NCBI GenBank assembly: GCA_029449235.1
Contig: JANATG010000001.1
Coordinates: 2,604,001-2,668,000, forward strand
Source of the DNA: Linnemannia schmuckeri
Lineage: Eukaryota > Mortierellomycota > Mortierellomycetes > Mortierellales > Mortierellaceae
Length of the DNA stretch: 64,000 bases
Direction of reading: 5' to 3'
Shown one piece after another: positions 10,416 through 21,937 of this stretch. The stretch's first letter is position 1; every line of letters begins with the position of its first letter. The notes beneath the pieces were generated by a model. The model was not told the origin of the DNA, did not search any database, and saw only the letters and a program-made list of their open reading frames with translations. A program made the translations under genes and the position numbers.

Positions 10416-13400
10416 TTAATAGGTATACGAGGGAAGAGTGGATTGCAAGAAGCGAAGATGCTCGCGTTCATGATCAGATGTATGTAAGTGAACACGATCC
10501 CGACTTAACTTTGGATACGTAAAACTCTCCGCACTTCTCGAACCCTCAACGAACACATCCTGATGCACCCAATAACGACTATAACCCAGTTCAACTACAA
10601 AATCTTCCTTGAACTCCCCGGCTCTAAACGCCAGCTTTTTTTCCGTTTCCCAACCATATTCCTTGCAAAAAATAGACAGAACTCGGAGCCTCGTAAAGTT
10701 CAAGGATTCCAATATCGCTTTCATGGCATATACATCTGCCATACACATAAACAACCTCTTCAGCGGAAAGCGTCGGAGGAGACCTTCAAGATGGATATGG
10801 ATCGGAAAGTTGCACTCAATCATCAAGGAGTCGAGCTGGGAAACCTCGAACTTGAGGAGGAAATGGTCAACAAACGCCTGTATGTCATCCTCGTGCATGA
10901 GTGACACTGCGAGGGACTTCAACGACCGCATACGGACATGCTGGAGGAGCGTTCTTGAATGACGGCCAGTGCCAAAGTGGATAAGGTCCAGGTGATGCAG
11001 CACAGACGCCAAGATCTCGATGGCGCTGTCGGACATCTTAGTAGCGATATTAAGGTGGGACAACCTGGCAAAGGCGATTCTGCTATGCGGCTGGACAGAG
11101 AGACCCCTCTCTCGTTGCTCAGACTTAGCGCCAGGTGTCTGCGGCCAAGAAAATGGCACCAGATCAAAGGCCTGGTCCTCAGAAGCGATATCGCGAAGCA
11201 TCAACACTTCTAGTCGTGCTTCTGCTGCTTGGATTGCTCGTCGAAGGTAACCTGGAGTTCTTACGACCGCTGTGCAAACAACATCCTTCAAAGACTTGGT
11301 AGAGCCCAGAGTGATTGTATCGTATTCGCTCATGTCTGCGCTTCCCAAGCCATAGAGATGCAGCACTTGAAGCTTCGTCAACATGCATATCGCGCGGTGA
11401 ATTGGCCGATCCGTCATGTTGTTTTCGCTACGGGATCCGAGACGGAGGTCGACAAGCCTGGTGCATAGATATAAGATGTCACTCAATCGAGCGTTGTCCT
11501 CGGTAAAGATTTTTTGTTGATAATGAAAGCACTGAAGGAGCGACGGGCGATGGCTAGTAGGAAGGTCCGGCGTTCTTATCCCGAGCGGAAGGAGGTTGGT
11601 CAATGAAGGCTCCGAAGTTTGGTTCCGGAGAAGAGATCAAGAAGAGCGTAGTAGCGTTTCTTTCCTGATAACAGCGCTGCGATAGTGTTGCCCTCTGCCT
11701 CAAAGTCCTTGAGATCCAAGTTGAAAGTCCTGATGTTGGAGCGGCCAAGCATTTCCACGATCATGACCAGATCCGTAGAGCCAAACTTCCAATCAAGAGA
11801 GACATCGAGTACATCGATCGCAGGTGCCTGTTTGGCAAGTCGTTTGAAAAAGTCCTTGGCTGAGGTGCTGGAAGTCAGGCTGATGGAGACTTTGCGGAAA
11901 TGAGGGTCATAGACGCCACCGGCCGATTCGACGGACTGGACAAATGAAGCCAAGACAGTCTGGCGATAGGTCTCCTTGTAGTGATCGAAGCAGACCCACT
12001 TGACGCGTCCTTGGTCAGTCGTGATCCGATATAGGTTACCGAGAATTTTGTCCGCATCCTTGTTGCGTAAGAATGTGTCGAGCCGTCGGAGATCGGCTCC
12101 TTCGAGTGCAGCTAGGTCCTTGAACATGTCTTCATCATGTGTCAAAGTGTTGGCCCTTGCGCCCGCATCCACCATCGTCTCGTCATCCAGCTTCTGCTCG
12201 AGAAAGTTGATCGACATATCCACCGCCTCCATGGTGCTCTCCGAGACCGACTTGACTCCCTCCATGATATCCTTGACACTGTTATCTGTGAGCGCTGCAG
12301 CTGGAGCAACTACAGTCGCAATGGCCAGACAATGTTTCAAGATCCTTAGCATCCCCAGGACATAGGGTCCATATTGGTCAAAAAACTCGGTTGGGCGAGA
12401 GAGCTCATAGCCCTCATGCTTGGCCAGGTGAATGCTGTTCTTGACGGCGATAGGAGCGTTGGGGGTAGCGGCGGCAATGGTGAGCTGACTCGAGGAGATG
12501 CTGGTCGTGGTATCGCTCCTACAATGGTCACCACACTCACACAAGAAAAACAGTCGAAATCGCTCCTTGACAAAGTTCCTTGGATCCCATTTTTCGTACG
12601 AATCCGGGAGGATGATGAAAAGCCTGGGAATTGGATACTCGTGGAGCTCGTAGTTCTGGACAAGGATAGCGTCAATGCGTTGCTGGGCGACAATCAGTCG
12701 GTCGATGGTCTGTTGCTGCATCCTGTGCATCCCCTCGTCACGCTCCTTTGCTGCTGTAAGTTCCGCCAGCATCTTTTCCTCCCGTTCCTTGGCCTCGACA
12801 AGCTGTGTGAGGGTGTCGTTCTGTCGCTGGACCATCTGGAAGAGCTGCTGCATAAGCTGGATGTGGTGGGCGGACTGGTTGTCGGTAGAGCGGTCAAGCT
12901 TACTCTGGATTTGGGAGACCTCTAAAGCTATGGATGACAACATTGCCATAGGCCGCGCAATGGACGCTGTTTGATACAAGGTGCTGGTAGATGATGAAGT
13001 TGAAGGCGTAGGAAGTCCGTGAGAGTTGGCTGGCCCAAGTGCGTACGTTTGAGTTAGCAGAGAGGGTTGAAGTGCGAGATTGGACAATGCAACGCTCATG
13101 TCATTATCAAGGTACCATTGGGTCTGAAAGTAAACACCCTGAGCGCTGAAGTTGTTGTAGAGGCTGGCTAACGAGGAAGCAGTGACAATGTCGATGATAT
13201 CGTTCGGGTAGTGAGCAATCCTGTTGGGCTCATATCTAATTAAAAAAAAAAGTGATGGATGACAAAGTTAAATTGTTAAGGGTTCATGCTTTTATATGCA
13301 TTGCTTGTTTGTAATTGTGCCTGTTGAATACGTCAAATCAGAAAGAGTTGAATTCTTACAGTCGTCCGTCTTCGTCTTCGAGAAAGTTGAGAACAACCCC

Positions 13401-13541
13401 GTTGACTTTGAACATTGAAGCATCGGGAAAGGACCGTTGGATGTCTGTAACACGACTGTAGAGCTCCCCTGTACTCTTATCCTTCCTGACAGCGAGCATT
13501 TCCACTCTGCCTCCTTGTCGAAAGCGCTGATGAGGTGTCAT
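10416..13541 (-). pseudogene. Family-2 multidomain gene, copy A, split by one missing base
   Basis: Exon 1 is 13541-13360 (182 bp, phase 2). The intron is 13359-13236 (GTAAG..TTAG). Exon 2 runs from 13235. The frame is open to TGA 11602-11600 and resumes in the next frame from 11603 to the stop at 10416. Restoring one T in CAT(T)TG would give one protein of about 1,000 residues, collinear with the intact copy at 34640-37792. Order of parts: exon-1 domain (TPHQRFRQGGRVEMLAVR), YEPNRIAHYPNDIIDI, Ser/Thr linker, Gln-rich coiled coil, ELHEYPIPRLFIILPDS, FFLCECGDHC, HLAKHEGYELSRPTEFF, GNLYRITTDQGRVKWVC, then a leucine-rich tail. As it stands translation would stop just inside the tail, losing about 390 residues. 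It may be a new pseudogene, a truncated protein, or an assembly error. It starts back-to-back with the F-box gene at 14005. Confidence 0.75.
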
Positions 13542-14004
13542 GGAAGAAGTTGACTCAAAGGTATGAGCTGGCAGGATGATGACCGTTGTTGTTGATCCTG
13601 ATGATGGGCGCGAGTGTGCAAGTGCGCGTATTGTTGAGCGAACTGCGTGATGAAGGAGGCCAGATAACAATTTGAAAGTAGTGAAGGAGAGGAGGAATGA
13701 GTGGGGTGGAGAAGAAGAATAAGAGAGAAGAGAAGAGAAAGGAGGTCAGGTCATCAGGGGAAGGTGATGAAGTGACAAGAAGCAGACGAGAACATCAACG
13801 ACTAAACGACAAAGTTGTTCCTGTGTCAATTGATCTGTCCGCTCAGGGGTCAGGCTCGCCCCTTAAAGACTTGTCCTGTGATTGTGCTTTATGGACGCCG
13901 CGGTGGGTCTTCTTTTCTCTGTGCTTCTTCTGCTTCTCCGTTTCTCTTTTCTCACTTATCCTCTTTCACCAATCCATTCCCTTCCCACCCTTTCACAAGA
14001 CGAT
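13542..14004. promoter_or_regulatory. Divergent promoter between family-2 copy A and F-box copy 2
   Basis: Only 463 bp separate the two opposite start codons, so the regulatory elements of both genes must lie here. Each side shows a pyrimidine-rich leader on its own coding strand: purine-rich + strand around 13680-13790, CT-rich around 13910-14000. Everything from 13631 rightwards is repeated almost exactly at 22739-23396. I see no standard TATA box. Confidence 0.5.
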
Positions 14005-16062
14005 ATGGACCTGATCAGGAAAACATTTTCAGGAATCACACTCCCCTCCGCCACCAACCGCAGACACCGTCGCAAACCTCCTCCTGCCATACCCGAGATC
14101 CTCGAACTCATATTCTCATATCTCAACGACTACACCATCCGCCACTCCGTCGTCCTCGTCTGTCGCCAATGGTATATCATCAACCAAAATAGGCTCGTCC
14201 GTGAGGTCGTTTATTACCAGAACTGGGACCCGTCAAGGAAACAGCGAGCCCTCTACATGCTTCCCGAGGCCGCTCGTTTCCACTACTGTCATATTGCTGA
14301 CGCCGAGGCATCACTCAGTGTGCAGAGGATACCTCTCGATCAGGACCTTCTTCATGCCCTTTATCTACTCGAGTCCGGGCATCAGCAACAGGTACGGGAG
14401 AATGGGAGCTGGAAATGCTTTTATCCAGTCATCGACAGCGGATATCGCCATCTGACAACAGCAAGAACAATAATAACAACGACAACTACAACAAAGAAAC
14501 CTACACTGTACAAGACTTCTCCCCTGAAGGAGATGAACATCTACTTGGCGAATTCGACACAGAAGAGCCTTGACTCGTTCCCCTTGCCAATGTCCCTCTC
14601 CAAGATGACTATCAAAGCCAGTTTCCTTCATCGTGCGCAATGCGACCTCGGCTCGATCCTTCTAAAGTGCCCATCTCTAGAAGAATTTTGCGCAGAGGGT
14701 CATGGCATGCGTGTGAGCTCAACAGTCGTGATGAGTTTTTGGTGGCCAAAAAGGAGACAGGAACTACACCCACACCCATTCTCGCTTCGATCCCTCGTCC
14801 TTTCAAATATCGCCTTTGCTCAACCCGAACTCGAGAACCTTCTGCGACTCACACCCAACCTCAAGGAGCTCAAGTTGGTGGCGATGATGTTGTTCTACAA
14901 CAAAATGTCGTTTGACTGGATTCGACTCTTTCGATCTTTGACGGAGAACAACATCACCCTCGACAAGGCGCACTTTTCGAATTTTGAAAGCAGAATGTCG
15001 GAAGAAGAGACCGAGTTGCTGCTGAGCAATGTTTATCCAAAATCGTCACAGGAGCGATCCTTCTGGGCCTTCGATGTTACACCACAACTCCTTCAAACCG
15101 TGTTCCTACAGCCAGACACACTCACAACTTTGGAGGTATTGTGGAAGGTAGCATCGCTATCTCCTTTCACTGAGGAACGCAAGCGCCCGGCTCTTGTTGC
15201 AGCCGCTCGTCTTGTCCACCAGTACCTTTGCGTCTCTCCCCATCTTGTCCATCTCACAACCCTCAAGACGGAGATACATTTGGAGGATCTAGATCTTTTC
15301 CATCGAGCAGGATACACCGATCTGGACAGACGACAGAGCGCCACTCCGGAGGAGATAGCTTCAGACAACTCACCTCTTCCTCCTGCAGTCTGGGGCTGCC
15401 AAGGTCTCCGCAGCCTGCACATTGTGCTCCACGCCCCTTTTCCGTTTCATCCCGTTCACAGTCGAATCCTATTCGGATACATCTCCCGTGTCAGCCCAGC
15501 TCTCGTTGATCTTCAAATCTCTATCCCACAAGGATGCCACGACCCCTTTTCCAACGGACACAAGTCTCCTGAATATTATCTGCAGCTCAAGGGGGGGCTT
15601 TGCCTGCTCAATCGAATGAAGTATTTGCAGAGACTAAAGGTCGTCTCGGATCCAGAATATACGATCAAGACCTGCGAGGATTGGGACTTGAACTGGATGT
15701 TGCGTTCGGGTTTTTTGTGTAGGGACGCAAGGAACAAGAGACACAAGGAGATCATGAGCTGGAGCGAGTGGAGAAGGAATGAGGACCAAATTGAAAGGAC
15801 TCGAGCTCGCGTTTGGCAACCAGCGCGCAGTTATATCGACGACACCAATCACCACAATTCCCTTACAACGGACATGCCAATCTTAGATCAGCTTCAGGAC
15901 CTAGGACTCTTGCTGGATGTCGAGGACATGTTGGAGAGGGTGATCGGGCCAAGAAAGTATCGACCGATGCCGTCACTTGAGAGATTGTCGTTCAACTACC
16001 CGATCCTTCTGCGGCCAGAAGAAGAATTGAAGCGTATGTTTTTCAGCAAAAGTGAAAAATAA
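14005..16062 (+). CDS. F-box/leucine-rich protein, family 1, copy 2
   Basis: A single exon codes for 685 residues from ATG 14005. A longer in-frame start at 13891 would add a hydrophobic 38-residue leader (FSVLLLLLRFSFL), but paralogues begin with a short basic stretch like MDLIRKTF just before the F-box, so the shorter form is preferred. The F-box (PAIPEILELIFSYLNDYTI..VCRQWYIINQNRL) spans about residues 27-72. Leucine-rich segments follow, then 'WGCQGLRSLHIVLH', 'HSRILFGYISRVSPAL', 'LKGGLCLLNRMKYLQRL', 'DLNWMLRSG' and the tail 'LQDLGLLLDVEDMLE'. Expected role: SCF substrate receptor. A poly-Thr/Asn-coding ACA/AAC stretch near 14455-14505 adds a low-complexity loop. It is paired head-to-head with copy A of family 2. 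Confidence 0.8.
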   Translation: MDLIRKTFSGITLPSATNRRHRRKPPPAIPEILELIFSYLNDYTIRHSVVLVCRQWYIINQNRLVREVVYYQNWDPSRKQRALYMLPEAARFHYCHIADAEASLSVQRIPLDQDLLHALYLLESGHQQQVRENGSWKCFYPVIDSGYRHLTTARTIITTTTTTKKPTLYKTSPLKEMNIYLANSTQKSLDSFPLPMSLSKMTIKASFLHRAQCDLGSILLKCPSLEEFCAEGHGMRVSSTVVMSFWWPKRRQELHPHPFSLRSLVLSNIAFAQPELENLLRLTPNLKELKLVAMMLFYNKMSFDWIRLFRSLTENNITLDKAHFSNFESRMSEEETELLLSNVYPKSSQERSFWAFDVTPQLLQTVFLQPDTLTTLEVLWKVASLSPFTEERKRPALVAAARLVHQYLCVSPHLVHLTTLKTEIHLEDLDLFHRAGYTDLDRRQSATPEEIASDNSPLPPAVWGCQGLRSLHIVLHAPFPFHPVHSRILFGYISRVSPALVDLQISIPQGCHDPFSNGHKSPEYYLQLKGGLCLLNRMKYLQRLKVVSDPEYTIKTCEDWDLNWMLRSGFLCRDARNKRHKEIMSWSEWRRNEDQIERTRARVWQPARSYIDDTNHHNSLTTDMPILDQLQDLGLLLDVEDMLERVIGPRKYRPMPSLERLSFNYPILLRPEEELKRMFFSKSEK

Positions 16063-16351
16063 AATCAATGGCTGCCACAGTTCACTACACAAGCCTGGGT
16101 GCATGCAAATTTGACTATGCAGTAGAGGAAATTGCAACCTGTATCCTACACAAGTGAGCAAGTCAACAAATGAATACTAGTCTATGAATGATCTTTTGGT
16201 GCACAGGTCTGTTTTCCAAGAGTCGAAATTTAAAATTTATTTTTATTTTTATTTTTATTTTTATTTTTGTTTTTTTGCTTGTATCCTTTTCGGCTTTCTC
16301 TCGCATCCTTTTCTCTCATGCTTTTTACTCTTGACCTTTGATATCAGGATA

Positions 16352-18304
16352 CTATGCCACATCAATCGTGACCTCCAAGGGACACCAGCATCGATAACTA
16401 CCCAAACAGCTCTATCGCCATTGAAGATATCCGAGATCCTTGAGCATATCTTTTACACTTCGATGAATACACCATCTGAAAGGTGGTCACCTCGGTCTGT
16501 CGACTGTGGTATCGCCTGAACCATTACCGTCTCCTTCGCAATGTCTATTGGCAAAACAGTTGGAGCAACCGACAGCGAGATCTTGCCTCAAAAAAAAACT
16601 GGCCGGAGCAGCCCGTTTTCATTGTTGCATCTACGTGGAAACCTTCACCATTCACGACCTTGTCTTCCGCGACAATCCTCTCAGGCAACTTCTCACCCAG
16701 TTCCAGGACGAGTACAAGCGGTAATCGGAGCAAAGACCCCAGAAAGAGGCATTGGTAACGAAAGGCAGCCAGAAGGCAACGACGACGATACTATATGTCT
16801 TCAGTCCTCTCAAAAAATTACACCTCCAAATCAGCACTCGTGACGAGATCGTTGCGATCAACGTCTGCATTCCTCCTATCAGCACATTTACCAGTTTGAT
16901 TCTCACCCGTCGCCCTTTCAGCATTAGAACTGTAGTTCAGGGAAGCCTGAACAGCATTCTACAGAACTGTCCAGCACTGGAGTCTGTCAAAGTCAATGGG
17001 TTATTTGAGTTGGCACTGACTTGGACACCCCTCATAATCGGTGAACTACAACATTTTGCTCTTCGTAATCTTTTGCTCGACAGCGTCATCTTTAAGCCAG
17101 ACAGCCTTGAAGACCTTATGCTCTTCACTCGACTCAAGGTGCTGGAACTGGCTGCAATACCTTGGCGCGACTATGGCCTCTACGACTGGTCTATAATCCT
17201 TGAGCTCATCCGGTCGCTTCCGATTTCTCTGGACTTGATTCACATCTTGACTCAGGGCCAGCGATTGACGCCTCAAGGTCTTCAGAAGATATTGAACATA
17301 CTCCCCGTCGTCTCGAAATAAATCATCTACGCACCGGATCTGTCCCATCATTACTGAAGGAACTGCACCTCCAACGTAACCGTTTGACAACTTTGGACCT
17401 GTTCACAAGCCCCAAGCGGACAAAATCGTTCTCCTGTGGAAATGAACACATAGACAGTCCCTCGGCCCTCCACCAATTTCTCTTCACCTCCGACAGACTT
17501 GTCCATCTCAGGACCCTCAAGACCATCGCCTGCTTGGAGAACATGGACGCTCTCAATCAACGAGGCCACAGTCAACCTTGCCACCCGCTATCACCGTCAG
17601 TAGCAGCGTGGCGTTGTCGCGGACTCCAGACACTCCACCTCGAGATTCACGGACATGAAGAGTCCCAAGTGAATGAATCTGTTCACAGCGGAAGCATATT
17701 TGAATACGTCCCCCGGTGTTTTCACTACTGGAGGATCTCAGGATTCGAGCGCCTTCGAGGTATTATTCACAGAATTGGCTGTGTATCTACTCCCCTTGGA
17801 TCTGTAGTGGGTTGGAGGGAGGACTGTGCTTGCTAGGTCGGTTGAAACACCTGCAGAGACTGGAGATCCTCCCGGAGAGAACGTTTTTTTTCCAGCAAAA
17901 AGAGAAATCAAGTATGTGGACCTGACATGGATATTGCCGTCAGGAAACAGCTACTGGTTTCGGTAGATGAGACGAAGGATTGTTGAGGGTCGGAGGTAGC
18001 AAGAGGTACGGGCAAAAAAAGATAGCTTGGAGTTTCTTCGACTACAGCAGCATCAGGATCAGGAGTTGACTGATGATATTTCATTGGACGACGAGTTGTC
18101 AGGTCAGCTCCAAAACCTGCATCTGTTGAAGGATGCGGAGGATGTGGTCAAGGAAATGAAATCTTCTTTGGCCCGTTCCTTGCCTTCTCTTAAGAGACTC
18201 TCCCTGAACAGCTCTCAGTTTTTGAGTCCAGAAGAGACAGTCAAGGACAGCATGGTACACATCATGGAGAGGATTCACATTAGGCACAATGATAAACTCT
18301 ACTG
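16352..18304 (+). pseudogene. Decayed F-box/leucine-rich gene (family 1)
   Basis: Family-1 pieces lie in order on the + strand in shifting frames: 'PLKISEILEHIF' near 16420, 'VTSVCRLWYRLNHYRLLRNV' near 16490, 'SPLKKLHLQI' near 16805, a long 'LNSILQNCPALESVKVNGL..LRNLLLDS' piece at 16950-17150, 'RLVHLRTLKTIACLENMDA' near 17490, 'WRCRGLQTLHLEIHGHEES' near 17610, 'GGLCLLGRLKHLQRLEIL' near 17820, and the tail 'LQNLHLLKDAEDVVKEM' near 18110. At least five frame breaks separate them, so the gene is dead. It lies directly behind intact copy 2 in the same orientation, so it is probably an old tandem duplicate. A TTTTTA microsatellite (about 16230-16275) precedes it and a run of about 25 A (to 18361) follows it. 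Confidence 0.75.
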
Positions 18305-18568
18305 AGAGAGCAATGCCCCTTGTATAAGCACAAAAAACAAAAAAAAAAAAAAAAAAAAAAAGACCGATGATGTTGTCCCATCAAGTGACGCTGTCCTCTT
18401 CTTTTGATTTGTTCTAAAGATTCAATTTTTTTTTGACTTTTTTCTCTCTTCCTCTCTCTCATTTCTTATCTTTTTTTTTCGACAGCAGGATACATAGTTA
18501 CATCGTCTATTGACTTCAAAAAACGCCAGAATCAACGACTACCCATACAGCCATCTCGCGTCTCGCCA

Positions 18569-18775
18569 GTGAACGTACCCGAGTTCTTCTCCTGCGTCAA
18601 CATCACCATAATCCGTCGCTCTGTCGTTCTTGCCTTCTGGCAATGGCGTCTTCTGTACAAGGATCTGCTCGTTCTCGAGATGACATGTTATCAGATCTGG
18701 GGAGAACTTAGGAGGAAAAGAGCGGTCTGCAAGTTGCCTGGAGCCGCTCGTTTCTACTACTGCAGCCTTCCCTAG
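18569..18775 (+). pseudogene. F-box fragment (family 1), 3' truncated
   Basis: The frame reads VPEFFSCVNITIIRRSVVL, then FWQWRLLYKDLLVLEMTCYQ, then KLPGAARFYYCSLP and a stop. This is an eroded F-box with the 'LPGAARF.YC' mark of family 1. Nothing of the leucine-rich part follows. The sequence after the stop (to about 19080) is related at the DNA level to 23397-23720, showing that both places descend from the same truncated gene and flank. Confidence 0.6.
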
Positions 18776-21420
18776 ACACTGTTGTTTGTCCATCAAGTTT
18801 ACATCGGCCCATCCATTGGTAGTTCCTTATGAATATCTAAACCCTTTTCATTTCATGACAGCAAGGTTAAGATTCAGCTGACATTGCTGGATCCCTTCAC
18901 CTGGCATGAATCACTGGGTTCGATAGAAGAATCAAGGCTGTATTTATTTCCTGCTCTGTGATGTTGTCGTTCAGTTTTTCCATACTATTGTGACCAAAGG
19001 TTACATCTACGCATTTATTTTCAACAACGTTCAAAAAATATAAATGTGATTGACATATGGTGGAAAGATATGCGTTGCATCTTCGTCTTGGACAAAGGAT
19101 GATGGGACCATTAATCGTTGCGACCGTTTTAGTGGAGCGTGCAGATTCAGTCGCAGCAAATTAGAATTATACTCTTGGACTGAATAAATCGATCACTCAT
19201 ATCCAATGCATGCACCTCGATGACGACCTCGTCAATTTCATATCAAAATGGACTTCGAAATCAAGTCGACTATGAAAACTGAAGCCGCCATTCACTTCCA
19301 GCCTTCAGCTTGGCCGACTGCAGAGTGGCAGGCTCTCATTTTAAAGGTCAATCAGCGCATCCACAACTCTCTCTCGCTCTCTCTTATCCATCCGCATGTT
19401 GGCCTGTTTTACAAAACCAAACCGTTGTGGGATAGCTAAGCTGGCTTTATGGTTTTTGTTTATTTCCAATAGATTTACCATGTCCCTTCCCCTGAATCAG
19501 GCACCATTAGCCAGTTCTGTGGCTGAGAACTCTTTCATTTTCTCATATTCCTCTAATAAATATTCCTTGGAGAGCGTCCTTGCTCTCGGTTTTTTCCCTT
19601 CCTTTCTCATGAGCCTTCACGGACTTTTTTTCTTGTTATCCTCGGCTACTGTCGTCAACACAAACATCATTCCTATTCCTGTCGCTCGTGGTGTGCGCTT
19701 CAAAAAACTACTGCGTGTAAGTCAGACTGTACTACTGGAGACAGGGTGCATCCACCCTTTACACACATAACCCTTTTATCCGACAACCGTCTCGCCTGTT
19801 ATCTGCAAGAGGCGAGCCCTCGCTGTCCCCCCTAGCATCCAAATCCTTATTCCTCGGCTATTCCCTCCTTACACTCCTTGAGGCCTCGAGTCTCTCACTC
19901 GACCAGCTGGTATGACCCTTCCACCGCTAATCTTCAACCCTGGTCTTAGAGAGGAACTGCCTCTCAAGTTAGCGATCTGATTCTTATCTTGACGGAAGTA
20001 AAAGGTTATTTCTCAAGTACAAGACATTGGCCCTTGCATCTAATGTCTTAATTTAGATATCTGTTAACTAGTATTTCCTTGGTGTCTCCCGTTGATCCTC
20101 TTTCTTTGATGGCCCTCATTCACCTTTCTTGGCTACTGTTTGTTTGTGTTACCTCTATAGACGATCTCCATTTCTTACCTTCCACACATTCATCCTCTGC
20201 AGTGCCTTGCCACCTTTCACTCCTCACCCTAGTTCGATTACCTTGTATCTTTCTTTTCATCAGATGGTATCCTCATAGCTTCCTCACTCAGTATGGGCAT
20301 TGCTACATCGTCAACATTGTACTACCCCACTATACCACAGAGTAGACAGCTTACCCTTAGCTGATTTTAATCTTATTAGCCCCATTACACGACACCAGTA
20401 CTCCTTATTCACACAAAGGAGCAACCAGCACCTATCTGCACGAAGAAAAATAAAGCAGCATGGTTACACTTGCCCACTTACGGTAAAAATGATTGAGAGC
20501 ACCCATCTATCCTTTGAGTGTATCCAACAAGTAGCTGACAACAAAAGGGCCCCAGGTACGACCTAATTATGTTAGATGTAGGAATAAATGGAGAAGGGCA
20601 TTAAGAGCTTGTTTGGAATTAGATCTGAACAGAGAATAAGTACCCTCACGGTGTTAAGAGCACATGAATGAATGAGTCGGTGTGGAAATGCATGAATAAG
20701 ATACCTTATCAACTGAGCTATGTCTACTTGACAAAAGAGCATGCAGTCGAACAAACTTGTAAGCATAGACTCCCATATTTCAGGTATGGATTGGCTGTAT
20801 TTGGGAATCCATTCCTCTAATATAGAGCGCTAAACGACGGATATAATAAACAAATGAACCATTTAACCGAAGAAGCAAACGACGGCGCCCCCCACCTCCA
20901 AAGCAAATAGAAAAAAAAGATGTGTACTTTTTTAACCAATCCAATAGACCAGTGGGCCGATAGCCACGCATGAGAGTGTTGATGATTGACGTTGACCCGC
21001 CCTTAAACTGCGCGTCCAGAGAAAGAGAAGAAGAGAAAGAAGGATGTTCGTTGTTCTTTCGAATGAATCTATGCAACAGGGGGCTTGACCTCAGCAGATC
21101 GAATGAGGTACTCTGAGTAGAAGAAAAGGCGACACGTTTGTTCCGTGGATAGATGTCATAGTATCATAGTCTGCGCTATGCTTGCGTTCCTAAGCTGTTA
21201 TCCCGTACCTCTTACTCCTTTATACTACCATTCCTTACCCCCTATTCCTTACCCCTATTCATAGTTTACACTTTTATAGTGACCGTGCAGTAACGCTGTG
21301 ATGACGTCTTCCCCTACTAAATATTTTGCCCTAGGGCTGCAATGGCCTGTGCATGTCTCCTAAGAGAATGGGAGCGATCCACGAAAGCTTGAGTAATCAA
21401 TTATGAGTACATTTTGAACG
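18776..21420. other. Long gene-poor stretch
   Basis: About 2.6 kb without a gene I can support. The first 300 bp (to about 19080) is the non-coding flank shared with 23397-23720. Open frames at 19396-19770 and 20079-20345 have no recognisable motif and look like chance frames. On the minus strand around 20720-20700 the sequence TAGCTCAGTTG matches a tRNA A-box, but no matching B-box or cloverleaf is present. The rest is AT-rich intergenic DNA. Confidence 0.4.
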
Positions 21421-21621
21421 AGTGAGCGAATTCGAAAAGGTGTGAGAACAATTCATGCATGCAGACGAAATCTAGCGAGAAAGACTCCAGCGTAGAAAAC
21501 GAAAAAAGGATTAGAGAGACGCGGAAACTTGAGTAAGCGAATATGAAAAGGCGTGAGAACGATTCATGCATGCAAACGAAATCATACGGAAAAGACTCCA
21601 GTGTTGGAAACGAAGAAAAGA
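21421..21621. repeat. Two imperfect ~90-bp direct repeats upstream of a secreted-protein gene
   Basis: Units at about 21421-21509 and 21531-21621 share GTGAGAAC.ATTCATGCATGC, ACGAAATC and GAAAGACTCCAG blocks (the last with small changes), plus GAAAACGAA-like ends. They end about 100 bp before the TATA box of the gene at 21938, so they may be duplicated upstream regulatory DNA. That role is inference. Confidence 0.6.
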
Positions 21622-21720
21622 CTACATGGAAGAGGTTTTATTCTTTTGGTGAACCCCTGAGATAGATGGAGAAGGCGCATCGTGGGATATCCCCTATCAC
21701 CATGATTCCGCCATTTTTAC

Positions 21721-21728
21721 TATATAAG
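21721..21728 (+). promoter_or_regulatory. TATA box of the secreted-protein gene
   Basis: TATATAAG lies about 215 bp before the ATG at 21938. A CT-rich leader follows. An apparent 5'-UTR intron (21846-21920, AAG|GTAATC to CAATTAG) fills much of the gap, so the transcribed leader would be short. Confidence 0.45.
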
Positions 21729-21937
21729 CGCCCACCATTTTCCAGAAATACAGCTAATCAGCCTTTCCTATCATCTCACAAAAACATCCTTTGCCGAATT
21801 CTTGCTTCCTTCCTCCACCCTCTCTCTCTCTATTTGCCTATCAAGGTAATCCTATGGTTGATAAGGTGGAATTAATCTTTTATATAATACGTTTAACTGA
21901 ACCACCGCCCTTTCAATTAGGACCTTACGAGAAAAAA

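Noticed and set aside
13891..14004. Upstream ATG giving F-box copy 2 a hydrophobic leader (signal peptide)
   Set aside because: The added part is CT-rich leader sequence; all paralogues start just before the F-box, and an SCF receptor should not be secreted.
18338..18361. Poly(A) after the F-box relic as a sign of retroposition
   Set aside because: No target duplication was found around the relic, and A- or T-runs follow several genes here (for example near 29467 and 32091).
19396..19770. 124-residue + frame in the gene-poor region
   Set aside because: No recognisable domain, no CT-rich leader and no similarity to anything else in the window.
20700..20760. Functional tRNA gene on the minus strand
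   Set aside because: Only the A-box fits; there is no B-box, acceptor pairing or clear anticodon stem.
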